Shown here in pieces: positions 10,380-23,076 of a stretch of DNA of 64,000 bases. Position 1 is the stretch's first letter, and each line of letters opens with the position of its first letter. This DNA is from Competibacter_A sp037045685. GTDB taxonomy: Bacteria > Pseudomonadota > Gammaproteobacteria > Competibacterales > Competibacteraceae. The stretch spans positions 176,229-240,228 of the forward strand of contig JBAOII010000028.1 of assembly GCA_037045685.1 (NCBI GenBank), in the 5' to 3' direction. The notes below the pieces were generated by a model, which was not told the DNA's origin, ran no database searches, and worked only from the letters and a program-made list of their open reading frames with translations. Position numbers and translations under genes: made by a program.

Positions 10380-11944
10380 CGCACCTTCGAGTCTTTCGCT
10401 TCTTTAGGATTGGGGCGGCTCCGCTTGGAATCCCCGGCGAGCGCCGTCTCCAGCCGTTCGCACAGCGTGCGCAACACTTCGACGCGCGCGTGGCGCTTAT
10501 CGTTCGCTTCGATCAGCGCCCATGGCGCCTGCCGGGTGCTGGTGCGCTCCACCATGTCGTTGACGGCCATCTCGTAATCCGTCCAGCGCTCGCGGTTGCG
10601 CCAGTCTTCCTCGGTCAGCTTCCACGCCTTGTAGGAAATCTGCTCCCGCTCCTTGAACCGGCGCAACTGCTCCTCCGGGGTGATGTGCAACCAAAATTTC
10701 AGCAGCACGATGCCCCGCTCCACCAGCTGGGCCTCGAAGTCGTTGATCTCGGCGTAAGCGCGCTGCCATTCGCGGGTGCGAGCGAACCCTTCGATCCGCT
10801 CCACCAACACCCGGCCGTACCAACTGCGGTCGTAGATGGTCACCCGGCCCGCTCGCGGAAGGTGCCGCCAGAACCGCCACAGATAATTGTGCGCGGCTTC
10901 CTCGTCGGTCGGGGCGGCGATCTGGATCACCTGATAATCGCGGGCGTCGAGCGCGGCGGTGATGCGGCGAATGCTACCCCCCTTGCCGGCCGCATCCCAG
11001 CCCTCGAACACCAGGATGGTCGAAACCTTGCGATCGCGGGCCGCGCGCTGGAGCTGGTTCAGCTTGGCCTGATAGCGTTTCATGTCGGCGTCGTAATCGT
11101 CCTTGGCCAAGGTCTTGCTCATGTCCAGGCGCGAGAGGACCGTCACCGGCCCCATCGCGTTGATCTCGGCCGGGGGCGGCTTGGGGCGAGCGTCGCCGTT
11201 GCCGGCGACAGGCGCTTTATCGGCCTCTTCGAGCCGGAACCGGATGGCGTCGCGAATGGCGGTGGCCACCGCGACGCTGCGATACCGCTCGTCGTAACCC
11301 TCGACGATCTTCCACGGCGCCAGTCCGGTGCTGGTCTTCATGAGGGTGCGCTCGGCGGCGGCGACGAACTGGTCGTACAGCTCCCAGTGCTGCCAGTCGC
11401 GCTTGGAGATCCGCCAGTGCAGCAGCGGGTTTTTCTCCAGCTTGCGCAGGCGCTCTCTCTGCGCCTCCTTGGACAGATGCATCCAGAACTTCAATATCAG
11501 AGCGCCGTCGTCGGCCAGGGTCTTCTCGAAGGTCTTGATCCGCTCCAAGCGCTCGTCGAACTCCGCCAAGCCGATGTGCCCGTAAACGTGATCGAGAATC
11601 GGCATCGAGTACCACGAACTCAGAAACAAACCCATCCGCCCCCGAGGCGGCAACTCCCGCCAGAAGCGCCAATACTCGGGTCGGTCGCGCTCCTCGTCCG
11701 ACAGCTCGCCGAAGGCGCGGGTGATCAGCCAGCGCGAATCCAACCATTCGTGCAACTGGTTGACGGTCTCGCCCTTGCCGGCGCCATCCACGCCGGCAAA
11801 CACCACGACGACGGGAAAATCGGCCTTGCGCAGCTCCATCTGCGCGGTCAACAGTTCTTCCCGCAAGCGGGGAACCTGTTCACGGTAATCCTCTTTTGGC
11901 AGCTTGCGTTGCAGTTCGGCGGTTCTGAACATGGGGCGTTTCAC
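10376..11944 (-). CDS. pap: Two-domain PPK2 enzyme, polyphosphate:AMP phosphotransferase
   Basis: A 522-residue protein with two tandem PPK2 domains. The first has Walker A VDGAGKGE, the second WDAAGKGG; each is followed by an SWY block (LSSWYSMP, DRSWYGRV). Two-domain PPK2 enzymes (class II, PAP) phosphorylate AMP to ADP with polyphosphate; one-domain forms act on ADP or GDP. It is first in the minus-strand operon pap-ppk1, with a 4-base overlap, and a promoter-like sequence lies upstream. Confidence 0.9.
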
Positions 11945-11990
11945 TCGCGCTGGTGGGGATATCCGGTGGATCGGGGAATTCCAAATGGTC

Positions 11991-12020
11991 TTTATAGTTC
12001 AATTTTACTATATTATTCAA
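11991..12020 (-). promoter_or_regulatory. Predicted sigma-70 promoter of pap-ppk1
   Basis: On the minus strand TTGAAT, an 18-bp spacer, then TATAAA, in a locally AT-rich stretch of the 259-bp gap between the divergent pap and transglycosylase genes. No clear Pho box was seen here. Confidence 0.5.
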
Positions 12021-12203
12021 AACCTTCATGTGTGATGGGGCAAACGGCGGTTCCCTGTTGGTCCGCACTGGGGGTTGCAATCCCGCAGATTGTGTTAATC
12101 TAATCGTATTGACCGACAGACGCTCGATTCTTCCGCTGGGGCCAGGACGGTCGCCCGATCGTCACCCGCGAACCCAGCTCGTTGATAAGAATAGGAGAAG
12201 CAG

Positions 12204-13235
12204 ATGAAGCGGCGGCTATTGGCCGGTCTGGTTCCGGCGGTTATGGCTTTTTCCGGACCCGTTCAGGCAGACATTTACGCTTTCGTGGACAGCAACGGCA
12301 TCCGGCACCTGAGCAACGTCCCCAACGATCCCCGCTACAAGCTGGTGATGCGCACGCCGGCCTATCGCAAGGAGTCGGCCCAGACCGCCTCCAGCTTCGC
12401 CCCGAGCAACCTGTACGGCACGAGCGGCGTCTGGAACGCGCAACGCACTTACCCTCGCGCCGCCGCCTCCCCCAGGCCGCTCCGGGTCAACGAGCAAAAC
12501 CGTCAGCGATTCACCCCGGACGTCAACCGCATCGCCGCGCAATATCGGCTCGATCCGGCCTTGATGCACGCCGTGATCAGCGCCGAGTCGTCTTACAACC
12601 CCTGGGCGGTTTCGCCCAAGGGCGCCATGGGCTTGATGCAACTGATGCCCGGCACGGCCGAGCGCTTCGGGGTCAACAATCCCTACGACCCCATCGCCAA
12701 CATGCATGGCGGCGCCCGCTACCTGCGCTGGCTGCTCGATCAGTTCAACGATACCCGGCTGGCGGTGGCCGCCTACAACGCCGGCGAAGGCGCGGTGCAA
12801 AAATACGGCAACCAGATTCCGCCCTATCGGGAAACGCAAACCTATGTCGTGCGGGTTTTGAATTTCCATCAGCAGTACAAAGGGAGCGGTCCGTACAATA
12901 CCGCTTACAGCGCCGGCGCGACCGGCAGCCCGCTGGCGACCTATAACAAATATCCGGCAATGGCCTCCAGCTATCCGAACCGCTCGGGCGGCGTCAGCAT
13001 CATCACGCCGCGCACCAGCACCCTGGCCCCCGGCGTGTCCGTGGCTTCCGGCAACACCGGTTCGGCCGCGATCCCGCGCACCTATCTGACCCCGACCGGC
13101 ACCCGGATCATCGTCGGCAGCAGCGGCGCGAGCGATGCCGGCCCCCGCCGTCCCCCCGTGGTCTATGCCGTCAATCCGAACCGGCCGGCTTCTTCCGCGA
13201 GAAGCGCCCCTCTCTTCGCGGGCAACGACAAGTAG
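12204..13235 (+). CDS. Lytic transglycosylase with N-terminal DUF4124-like domain
   Basis: A 343-residue exported protein. A signal peptide ends near VQADIYAFVD; a DUF4124-like segment (IYAFVDSNGIRHLSNVP) follows; then a goose-lysozyme-type SLT domain with catalytic glutamate in AVISAESSYNPWAVSPKGAMGL, MQLMPGTA and AVAAYNAGEGAVQKY. It cleaves peptidoglycan glycan strands in the periplasm with formation of 1,6-anhydro ends. The C-terminal ~120 residues are Ser/Thr/Gly/Pro-rich and probably disordered. AGGAG lies 7 bases before the ATG. It is followed 7 bases later by a second transglycosylase gene. Confidence 0.9.
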   Translation: MKRRLLAGLVPAVMAFSGPVQADIYAFVDSNGIRHLSNVPNDPRYKLVMRTPAYRKESAQTASSFAPSNLYGTSGVWNAQRTYPRAAASPRPLRVNEQNRQRFTPDVNRIAAQYRLDPALMHAVISAESSYNPWAVSPKGAMGLMQLMPGTAERFGVNNPYDPIANMHGGARYLRWLLDQFNDTRLAVAAYNAGEGAVQKYGNQIPPYRETQTYVVRVLNFHQQYKGSGPYNTAYSAGATGSPLATYNKYPAMASSYPNRSGGVSIITPRTSTLAPGVSVASGNTGSAAIPRTYLTPTGTRIIVGSSGASDAGPRRPPVVYAVNPNRPASSARSAPLFAGNDK

Positions 13236-13242
13236 CGAGGGC

Positions 13243-15288
13243 ATGATTCATCGCCGTTCCCGGCGCGGCGCCAGTTATACGAATCCCGCTGCGGGATCTC
13301 GCGCCCGCAGCGGCCGGCATTCGCCAGGGCGATGGCGGATACTCCCCATCGCCTTCCTGATCGCGGTTACCGCCGGCGATGTCGGCGCGACGGAATCGCT
13401 GCAAAGCTGGCGCGAGCGCTTTCGGGCCGCCGACCAGTCCTTGCAAAACGGCGGGCAGGTCGATTACTCCGATCTCCGCGCCTATCCGCTGTATCCCTAC
13501 CTGCGCTTTCGGGACTTGTCGAGACGGCTGCCGGAACTGCCCGCCGCCGAAATCCGCGAATTCCTGGAAACCCACGCCGACTCGCCTCTGGCCGGACAGT
13601 TGCGCAACGCTTGGCTGCGGCAGCTCGCCCAGGCCCGGCGCTGGGACGATTACCTGCGCGACGCCACCCCTTCCCGCGACCCGACCTTCGACTGCTGGCG
13701 GCGGCAGGCTTTGCTGAGCGCCGGGCAGGGCGAACCCGCCTTGCGCGACTTCGCCGCCCTTTGGCTGCGCGGCGCCGCCCTGCCGGCCGCCTGCGACCCG
13801 GTGATCGCCTTCTGGCGGTCCCAGGGCGGCCCGCCACCCGCCTTGCTCTGGCAGCGTTTCGCCCTGGCGATGACCCAGCGCAACCTCGGGCTGGCGCGGG
13901 CCTTGCGCGCGGAGCTGGCCGCCGCCGACCAGCCCTTGGCGGACGCTTGGCTGGCCGTCGCCGACAACCCGCGCTCGCTGCTCGAACCCGCTCGCATTCC
14001 GGCCGGCGATCCGCGCGCTGCCACCCTCATCGGCGAAGGCTTGAAAGCGTGGGGCAAGCGGGACGCGCTCGCCGCCGCCGCCGCGCTCGACACGCTCAAG
14101 GAACGCTACCGGCCGTTCGCGCCCCAATGGATGGACGTGGAACGGCTGCTGGCCCTGTGGATCGCCAGCGACTACCACCCGACCGCGCTGGCGCGGCTGA
14201 CCGCCTTGCCCGAGGCGGCGGTGGACAGCGCGGTGCGGGAATGGCGGGTGCGGGTCTGCCTGCGGCAGGGCGACTGGACGGCGGCCCTGCACTGGCTGGA
14301 TCGGCTATCGGCATCGGAGCGGGACAGCCCGCGATGGCGCTATTGGCGCGGCCGGACCCTGGAGTCGCTGGGCCGAACCGAGGAAGCCCGACAGGCTTAT
14401 CGGACCATCGCCGATCAGCGGGATTATCACGGTTTCCTGGCCGCCGACCGGCTCGGCGCGCCTTACGCCATCCCCTCCGCGCCGCTAGCGGTTCCTGCGA
14501 CCGAGCTGGACGCGCTGCTGGCCGGCTCTCCCGGCTTGCTGCGGGCTCGGGAACTCTACATCCTGGGCCGAGAGCCGGAAGCCGAAGCGGAATGGCGGCA
14601 AACCACCCAGCAGTTCGATCCCCCGGCATTGAAACGAGCCGCGTCGCTGGCCCATCGCTGGGATTGGCACCCGCAAGCCATCGCCACCGTCGCCCGCGCC
14701 GAATATTGGGACGACTTGGATCTGCGCTTCCCGCTGGCCTATCGGGAAGAAGTGATGAACAACGCCCGCGCCAGCGCCCTGGATCCGGCTTGGGTGTACG
14801 CCGTCATCCGCCAGGAAAGCGGCTTCCGGCCCGCTGCCCGCTCGCCGGTGGGGGCGCTGGGGCTGATGCAGATCATGCCCGCCACCGGCCAAGAGATGGC
14901 CCGGCAACTGCGGGATGCGGCCGGCGGAGCGCCCGACCTGCTGCTGCAACCGGAGACCAACCTGCGCTTGGGCGTCCGCTATCTCCAGAGCATACTGGAA
15001 CGCTTGCAGGGCAATCCGGTGCTGGCCACCGCCGCCTACAACGCCGGCCCCAACAAAATCGCCGGATGGCTACCGAGCCGCAGCGCCGTGCCCGCCGACC
15101 TTTGGGCGGAAACCATCCCCTATCAGGAAACCCGGAGCTACGTGCAGCGCGTGCTGGAATACGCCACGGTTTACACCCGCCGGCTGGGTTTGCCGGAGCC
15201 AAAGCCGGTCCTGGAGTCCTGGATGAAGCCGGTGCAACCCGCCCAACCCGCCCAACCCGCCCAACCCGCCGCCGGGCGCTCCGGCTGA
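13243..15288 (+). CDS. slt: Soluble lytic murein transglycosylase (Slt70-like)
   Basis: A 681-residue Slt70-type enzyme. After an arginine-rich N-terminus there is a hydrophobic export segment (ILPIAFLIAVTAGDVGA), then a long alpha-helical superhelix of TPR-like repeats, a linker (YHGFLAADRLGAPYA) and the catalytic SLT domain (AVIRQESGFRPAARSPVGALGL, MQIMPATGQ, ATAAYNAGPNKI). The start ATG at 13243 lies just after a GCGAGG. The C-terminus ends in a short Pro/Ala/Gln repeat. It probably acts with the preceding transglycosylase in cell-wall turnover and recycling. Confidence 0.92.
   Translation: MIHRRSRRGASYTNPAAGSRARSGRHSPGRWRILPIAFLIAVTAGDVGATESLQSWRERFRAADQSLQNGGQVDYSDLRAYPLYPYLRFRDLSRRLPELPAAEIREFLETHADSPLAGQLRNAWLRQLAQARRWDDYLRDATPSRDPTFDCWRRQALLSAGQGEPALRDFAALWLRGAALPAACDPVIAFWRSQGGPPPALLWQRFALAMTQRNLGLARALRAELAAADQPLADAWLAVADNPRSLLEPARIPAGDPRAATLIGEGLKAWGKRDALAAAAALDTLKERYRPFAPQWMDVERLLALWIASDYHPTALARLTALPEAAVDSAVREWRVRVCLRQGDWTAALHWLDRLSASERDSPRWRYWRGRTLESLGRTEEARQAYRTIADQRDYHGFLAADRLGAPYAIPSAPLAVPATELDALLAGSPGLLRARELYILGREPEAEAEWRQTTQQFDPPALKRAASLAHRWDWHPQAIATVARAEYWDDLDLRFPLAYREEVMNNARASALDPAWVYAVIRQESGFRPAARSPVGALGLMQIMPATGQEMARQLRDAAGGAPDLLLQPETNLRLGVRYLQSILERLQGNPVLATAAYNAGPNKIAGWLPSRSAVPADLWAETIPYQETRSYVQRVLEYATVYTRRLGLPEPKPVLESWMKPVQPAQPAQPAQPAAGRSG
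15236..15271 (+). repeat. Short tandem repeat encoding Gln-Pro-Ala
   Basis: Four near-identical 9-base units (caacccgcc) inside the slt 3' end give (QPA)4. Slippage here would change length by whole residues only. It is low-complexity coding DNA, not a CRISPR or regulatory array. Confidence 0.85.
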
Positions 15289-15338
15289 GCGCGCCAACCC
15301 CGACGCGATGGGCCGCCGGCTCGCCCCGCGAGCGGAAC

Positions 15339-18251
<2,913 letters not shown>

Positions 18252-18268
18252 GGATACCCTCTCCCGCC

Positions 18269-18794
18269 CTACTCCACGATGGTGGCCAGCTTGAGCAACT
18301 GGGAACTCAGCTTGAGATTTGCTTGGCGGGCTGCGGCCAAGTTGATGTTGAAGCGGATGCGCTGCTCGGCCTCGACCAAACCGATCATGCCGCCCTCCTG
18401 GGCAAAGTCGGCGATGTCGCCGACGGTCAGTATCGGCAACCGCGCCAGCTTGGTCAGCACCGCCTTGAAGCGGCCTTGCTCGGAGCGGCCAATATACACG
18501 ATATGGCATTTTTCCAGACCGGTCGCCGCCGGGATATGGCGCACCGCCACCGGGCGGCTCTCGACCATCTTGCCGGAAAGCGCGTCGAGCGCGCCGCCGA
18601 ACGGATTGTCGCCGGCGATGCAGATCGACAGCGGCGCGTCGGCGCTCGCGAACGCGCCGGACGGCCATTCCACGAACTTGGCGAAATTGTACAGATAGGC
18701 GGCCTTGACCGCGTATTCGTCGAACTCGCTAGCCCGGGCGCCGCTCCCCGGCAACAGGACGTCAAGCAAGAGCCAAAGCGCGACCGCCCAGCAT
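18269..18794 (-). CDS. YfiR-like (DUF4154) periplasmic protein, 5' frameshift
   Basis: The body matches the YfiR/DUF4154 family: EFDEYAVKAAYLYNFAKFVEWP, ICIAGDNPFG, KCHIVYIGRSEQ and GGMIGLVEAEQRIRFNINLAAA. YfiR is a periplasmic redox-sensitive repressor of the cyclase YfiN in Pseudomonas; here the neighbour is a hybrid kinase. The literal frame has only a TTG start at 18769. Deleting one T in the TTT near 18780 joins it to an ATG at 18794 and yields a signal-like start (MLGGRAWLLLDVLLPG). That correction is inferred. Confidence 0.78.
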
Positions 18795-20928
18795 CGCCCA
18801 CCCCGAGCGCGGACCGCGCGGCGGGCGGCGAACCCGAGCCAGCGGCCGGCCGATCCGATCCCGGGCGGGCAGCATCCATCCCGCGGGGAAACCGGTCAGA
18901 AATTCCATTGCAGTCGTTCCGTAGAGGCTGGGTTCGACTTCGACCGGGACCGTCAGCGTTTCCTGCACGAACTCCAGGTGAGTGCCGCCGAACAAATTTG
19001 CGGCGACCAGCGACAGCTCCAAATCCTTGCGCGGCCGCCAGCCCAGGCGCAGGTCCACGGTGGAATAGGAATCGACCTCGGTTCGGCCGGCGGAAATCGT
19101 GTTTATGGAATCGTTGTCGACGTAACGCCACCAGACATCCAGTTCGAGATCATCGCGCAGTTTCCAGGATGAAAACAGCGAAATCCGGTTTTGGTTGCCA
19201 TGGTTATATATCGGCTCGCCATCCCGGTTTTCGATGTCCGAATACAGGTGCGAGTAGGCCAGCCGCAACCGCCAGTCTTGCGTCGGGCGCCAGTTCTGCG
19301 GCTAACTCAAAGCCGGTGTTATAGCCCGATCCGATATTCTGCAACTCCACCGGCAATACCAAATGCGGTGGGAAGCTCCGCCTCTCTGGAAACGGGGTGC
19401 CGAGAGCCGCTCCGATAACCCGATCGTAGTCGTTGTAGAAAACCGTGGCGTCCAAGGAGAGCCGTTCCGCCACCTGCGCCCGATAACCGATTTCATAGGC
19501 AATGAGTTCCTCCGACTGGAGGCTATCGCCACCGATAATCGAAACCAGGATCGGCAAGTTGCCCGTGAAGGGCGAGGGCGGAAAGACCGCCAGATTCGCC
19601 CGGGCGTCCACAAACCCGCGCGCGGGCGTTTGGACGGCGCGCGATACCGCCGCCCAAAGCCGATGGTCTTGATGCGGCGTCCAGAGCATCCGAACGCTGG
19701 GCTGCCATTCCCAGCCGGTGAAATCGTTGTGCTCGACCTTGACGCCGGCCGTCAATCGCAACCGATCCGGAATCAGGTCCGCTTGATCCTGCACGAAGGC
19801 GCTAAATAGCTGGGTGGTATCCTGATTGGGTCTGACCTTGCTGTAGTCGGTATCGGTGAACTGATCCCGGTTACTGCGATAGCCCAGTCCCCAGACAATC
19901 TCCTGGTGATCGGTCAACGCGAAATTGTGCTGAAAATCCAGATCGAAGGTCTCGGCATTGACGATATACAGGGGATCATCGCGGTCCTCGTACTGATAAT
20001 ACGCTTGCAGACTCATCCGCGAGGTCGCGGAGTATTGATGCTCCCAGCGCGCCTGCAAGCTGCCGCCCGAGGTGTCGACGGGAGACAATCGCCGCTCGGC
20101 ATACGGCGGAAAGAGGCTGGGAAACAGGTAGTTCTGATCGAGATTTCCATCGTAAACGTCGCCCTGCACCGCGATCGTATCATTGGCCGATGGCGTCCAA
20201 TCCAGACGGAATCCGCCCCGGCCGATCCGCCAATCGTCGTCGGCATCGCGACCGTCGGGTGTCGCCAGACCATCTCGTTTGGCGAACTGGCCAAAAACCC
20301 GATATTGGGCGCTATCGCCTAGCTTGCCGCCATAGCGCACGCCGGCGATGGCCCGTTCCTCGTCGCCGGCGGTCAGCGTCAACAGCCCGCCCTGGGTGTC
20401 CTTGGCGTTTTTGGTGATGATGTTGATGACGCCGTTGACCGCGTTGGCGCCCCACAGGCTGCCGCCGGGACCGCGAACCACCTCGATCCGTTCGATGTCG
20501 GGCAGGAACAGTTCCTGGAGTTCCCAATACACGCCGGAAAACTGGGCGTTATAAATCGTGCGGCCGTCGATCAGCACCAGCAACTTGTTGGCGAAGCGGC
20601 CGTTGAAACCACGAATGGTGATGGCCCAGCGGCTGGAATCGATGCGCGCCACCTCCACGCCCGGCGCGAGCCGCAGCGCTTCCATCACGTTGGTCACCCC
20701 CGACCGACGAATGTCGTCGGCGGTGATGACGAACACCGCCGCCGCCGTGTCTTGCAAGGCTTGTTCGGTCTTGGAAGCCGACACCACTTTGACTTGCATC
20801 AAGTCCTCGATGCTGAACTGGGTCAAATCCGCCTGAGCAATGGTCCGCGCCGGAACCGCCGCCAAGCACTGAAAGGCCATCGCGATCAGCAGGGGCGTCA
20901 CTTTTACCAGTCCACACCGGTGGCTCAT
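18762..20928 (-). CDS. TonB-dependent receptor 1 (frameshifted)
   Basis: An outer-membrane TonB-dependent receptor. Signal peptide, then a plug domain: LTQFSIEDLMQVKVVSASKTEQ, DDIRRSGVTNVMEALRLAPGVEV, IRGFNGRFANKLLVLIDGRTI and RIEVVRGPGGSLWGANAVNGV; then a beta-barrel. One extra base near 19296 breaks the frame; removal restores FELAANWRPTQDWRLRLAYSHL, matching its paralogues. A second extra T at about 18900 hides the natural end: removing it gives ...MEF-stop at 18896, like the ...KWSF-stop of the paralogues, whereas the literal frame runs to 18762. The start at 20928 has GGAG upstream. Ligand unknown. Confidence 0.85.
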
Positions 20929-20986
20929 ATTAAGCTTCTCCATCACTTTTGACGGGCTTGTTCATGGCTAGCAACCCGGCCAACTC

Positions 20987-23036
20987 TCAAAACGACCATT
21001 TCACCTGCCCGTAAACGGCGCGCTCCACCTGTTCCGGGAACGGGTAGGTTTCCTGGACAAATTCCACATGCGACGGCCCGAGCAGGTTGGTGCCGACCAG
21101 CGACAGTTCCAGGTCTTTGCGCGGGCGCCAGCCGAGCCGGGCGTTCAGGCTGAAGTAATCCGCGACGGCGGGCGTGCTTCCGAGGGAGCCAAAATTCCTT
21201 GCCGGCAATTCGTCCGTGTAGCGTAGCCATAGATCGAATTCCAAATCGTCGCGAACGATCGACACTCGACAGCAGCGAAACCTGGTGGCGGGGTTGCGCG
21301 GTCGTTTCCAGGAATGCGAAGGTCCCTGAAATCCCCGGCTTGTTTTCCACGCTCACCCGCAGGAAGGAGTAGGCCAGTTGCAGCCGCCAGCGGTCCGCCG
21401 CCCGCCAGTTGGCGGCGAGTTCAACACCGTGGGTTCGGCCCTGCAAGGTCGTTAGACGAACAGCGAACGGAATCTGCAGAAGTTGCCGTCCACCACGGTA
21501 GCGAGATCGCGGCCGGATCGCTGGCGGCGCGCAGATCGATCGTAATCGTTGTAAAACGCGGTGAAATCCAACGACAGCCGCTCGCTCGGCAACACCCGGT
21601 AGCCCAGCTCGTAGGCGGTCAGGGTTTCCGAGTCGAAAGCGGCATCGCCCCGGAGCACCAGCAACACCGGAAAATTGAGAGGCGGCGCGCGATAGGTGAC
21701 CAAATCGAGCGTCATGCCGTCCTCGGCCCGCGAGGGCGTGCGGACGGCGCGGGACACCGCCCCCCACAGCCGATGCCGGGGGTGGGGCGTCCACAGCAAG
21801 CGCGCGTTCGGCTGAAACTCCCAGCCGGTGAAATCGTTGCGCTCCAGCCGCGCGCCCAGCGTCAGTTCCAGCTCTCGGGGAACCAGGCTGATCTGGTCCT
21901 GCACGAAGGCGCTGAACAGGCCGTAGTCGAGCTGGGACGGATTCATTGATGCCAGCGTCGTCTGCCGGTAGTCGTCGCGGTAATGGCGGTAACCCAGCCC
22001 CCAGATCAGCGCGTTTCGCTCGCCCAGCGCGAAAGCTGTGCTGCAAGTCCAGGTCGTAGGTGTCGATGTCGAAGCTCGAGTTATCGCGTCATCGGCGCTC
22101 GCTGGTTCTGGTAGAACATCTGCAAGCTCAGCCGCGAGGTGTCCGACAGCGCCCGCTCCCAGCGGCCTTGCAGGTACCCGCCCGACATCGCCGCCTCGTC
22201 CCGCTCCAGTTGCGCGTAGGGCGGGGCGAAGCTGGGCACGGTCAGGTTCTGCCCCATCGCGCCGTCGTACAGCCCGCCTTGCAGCGAGACGCTGTCCCGG
22301 CCCGAGGGCGCCCAGTCGAGCCGGAAGCCGCCGCTGCCCAAACGCCAGTCGTCCTCGGCGTCGCGTCCCTGGCGGTCCAGCAAGCCGTCTTGCTTGAGGT
22401 ATTTGCCGTAGAGCCGGTAGCGGGCGTCATCGCCCAGCGCACCGCTGTAGCGCACGCCGACGATGGTGTTCTCCGGGCTGCCGGCGGTCACGCTGACCAA
22501 GCCCCGCGTGTCGGCCGCCCGCTTGGTCAGGATGTTGATCACCCCGTTGACCGCGTTGGAGCCCCACAGGCTCGCCCCCGGCCCCCGGATCACCTCGATC
22601 CGCTCGATGTCCTCCAGCAACAAATCCTGGACTTCCCAGTACACGCCCGCGAACGATCGGCGCGTAGATCGACCGCCCGTCCACCAGCACCAGCAGCTTG
22701 TTGGCGTAGCGCCCGTTGAAGCCCCGGATCGCTGATCGCCCACTTGCTGCCGTCGATCCGCGCCACCTGCACCCCCGGCGCCAGCCGCAGCGCCTCCGGC
22801 ACGCTGGTCGCCCCGCTGCGCCGGATGTCGTCCTGGGTGATGACAAACACCGCCGAGGCGGCGTCGGCCAGCCGCTGGGCCTGCTTGCTCGCCGACACCA
22901 CCTGCACGTTCATCAGCTCCTCGATGCCGAGCTGCGTCAGGTCGGGCGCGGCAGCCCGAGACACCGCCATTTCCCCGCCGGACAATGCCGCGAGCAAGAC
23001 CATCGCGCCGATCCTTCTCGGCGACAGCCCTCTCAT
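20987..23036 (-). pseudogene. TonB-dependent receptor 2, multiply frameshifted
   Basis: A receptor nearly identical over the plug region to receptor 3. The open frame breaks at least six times: near 22730, 22655, 22085, 22030, 21505 and 21260. Each break aligns to receptor 3 with extra bases, mostly +1. Intact pieces include the export and plug region from 23036, WEVQDLLLEDIERIEVIRGPGA, the barrel piece LVPRELELTLGARLERNDFTG, and the C-terminus ending GQVKWSF. As written it cannot give a full receptor. It may be a decaying duplicate, or sequence errors concentrated in a repeat. Confidence 0.8.
22140..23030. repeat. Long direct repeat shared with 24215-25068
   Basis: The 5' parts of receptors 2 and 3 are close to identical over most of this stretch, offset by about 2,077 bases; about 200 bases from 22793 to 22990 match exactly. 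This reflects recent duplication or gene conversion and could confuse assembly or allow recombination that deletes one receptor. Confidence 0.8.
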
Positions 23037-23076
23037 CGAACGCCCGTTGCAATTTCTCAATGGCTTTCGACCGGAT

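Noticed and set aside
15236..15271. Short tandem repeat as a possible CRISPR or regulatory array
   Set aside because: Units of 9 bases without spacers, in frame inside slt; it encodes a QPA repeat.
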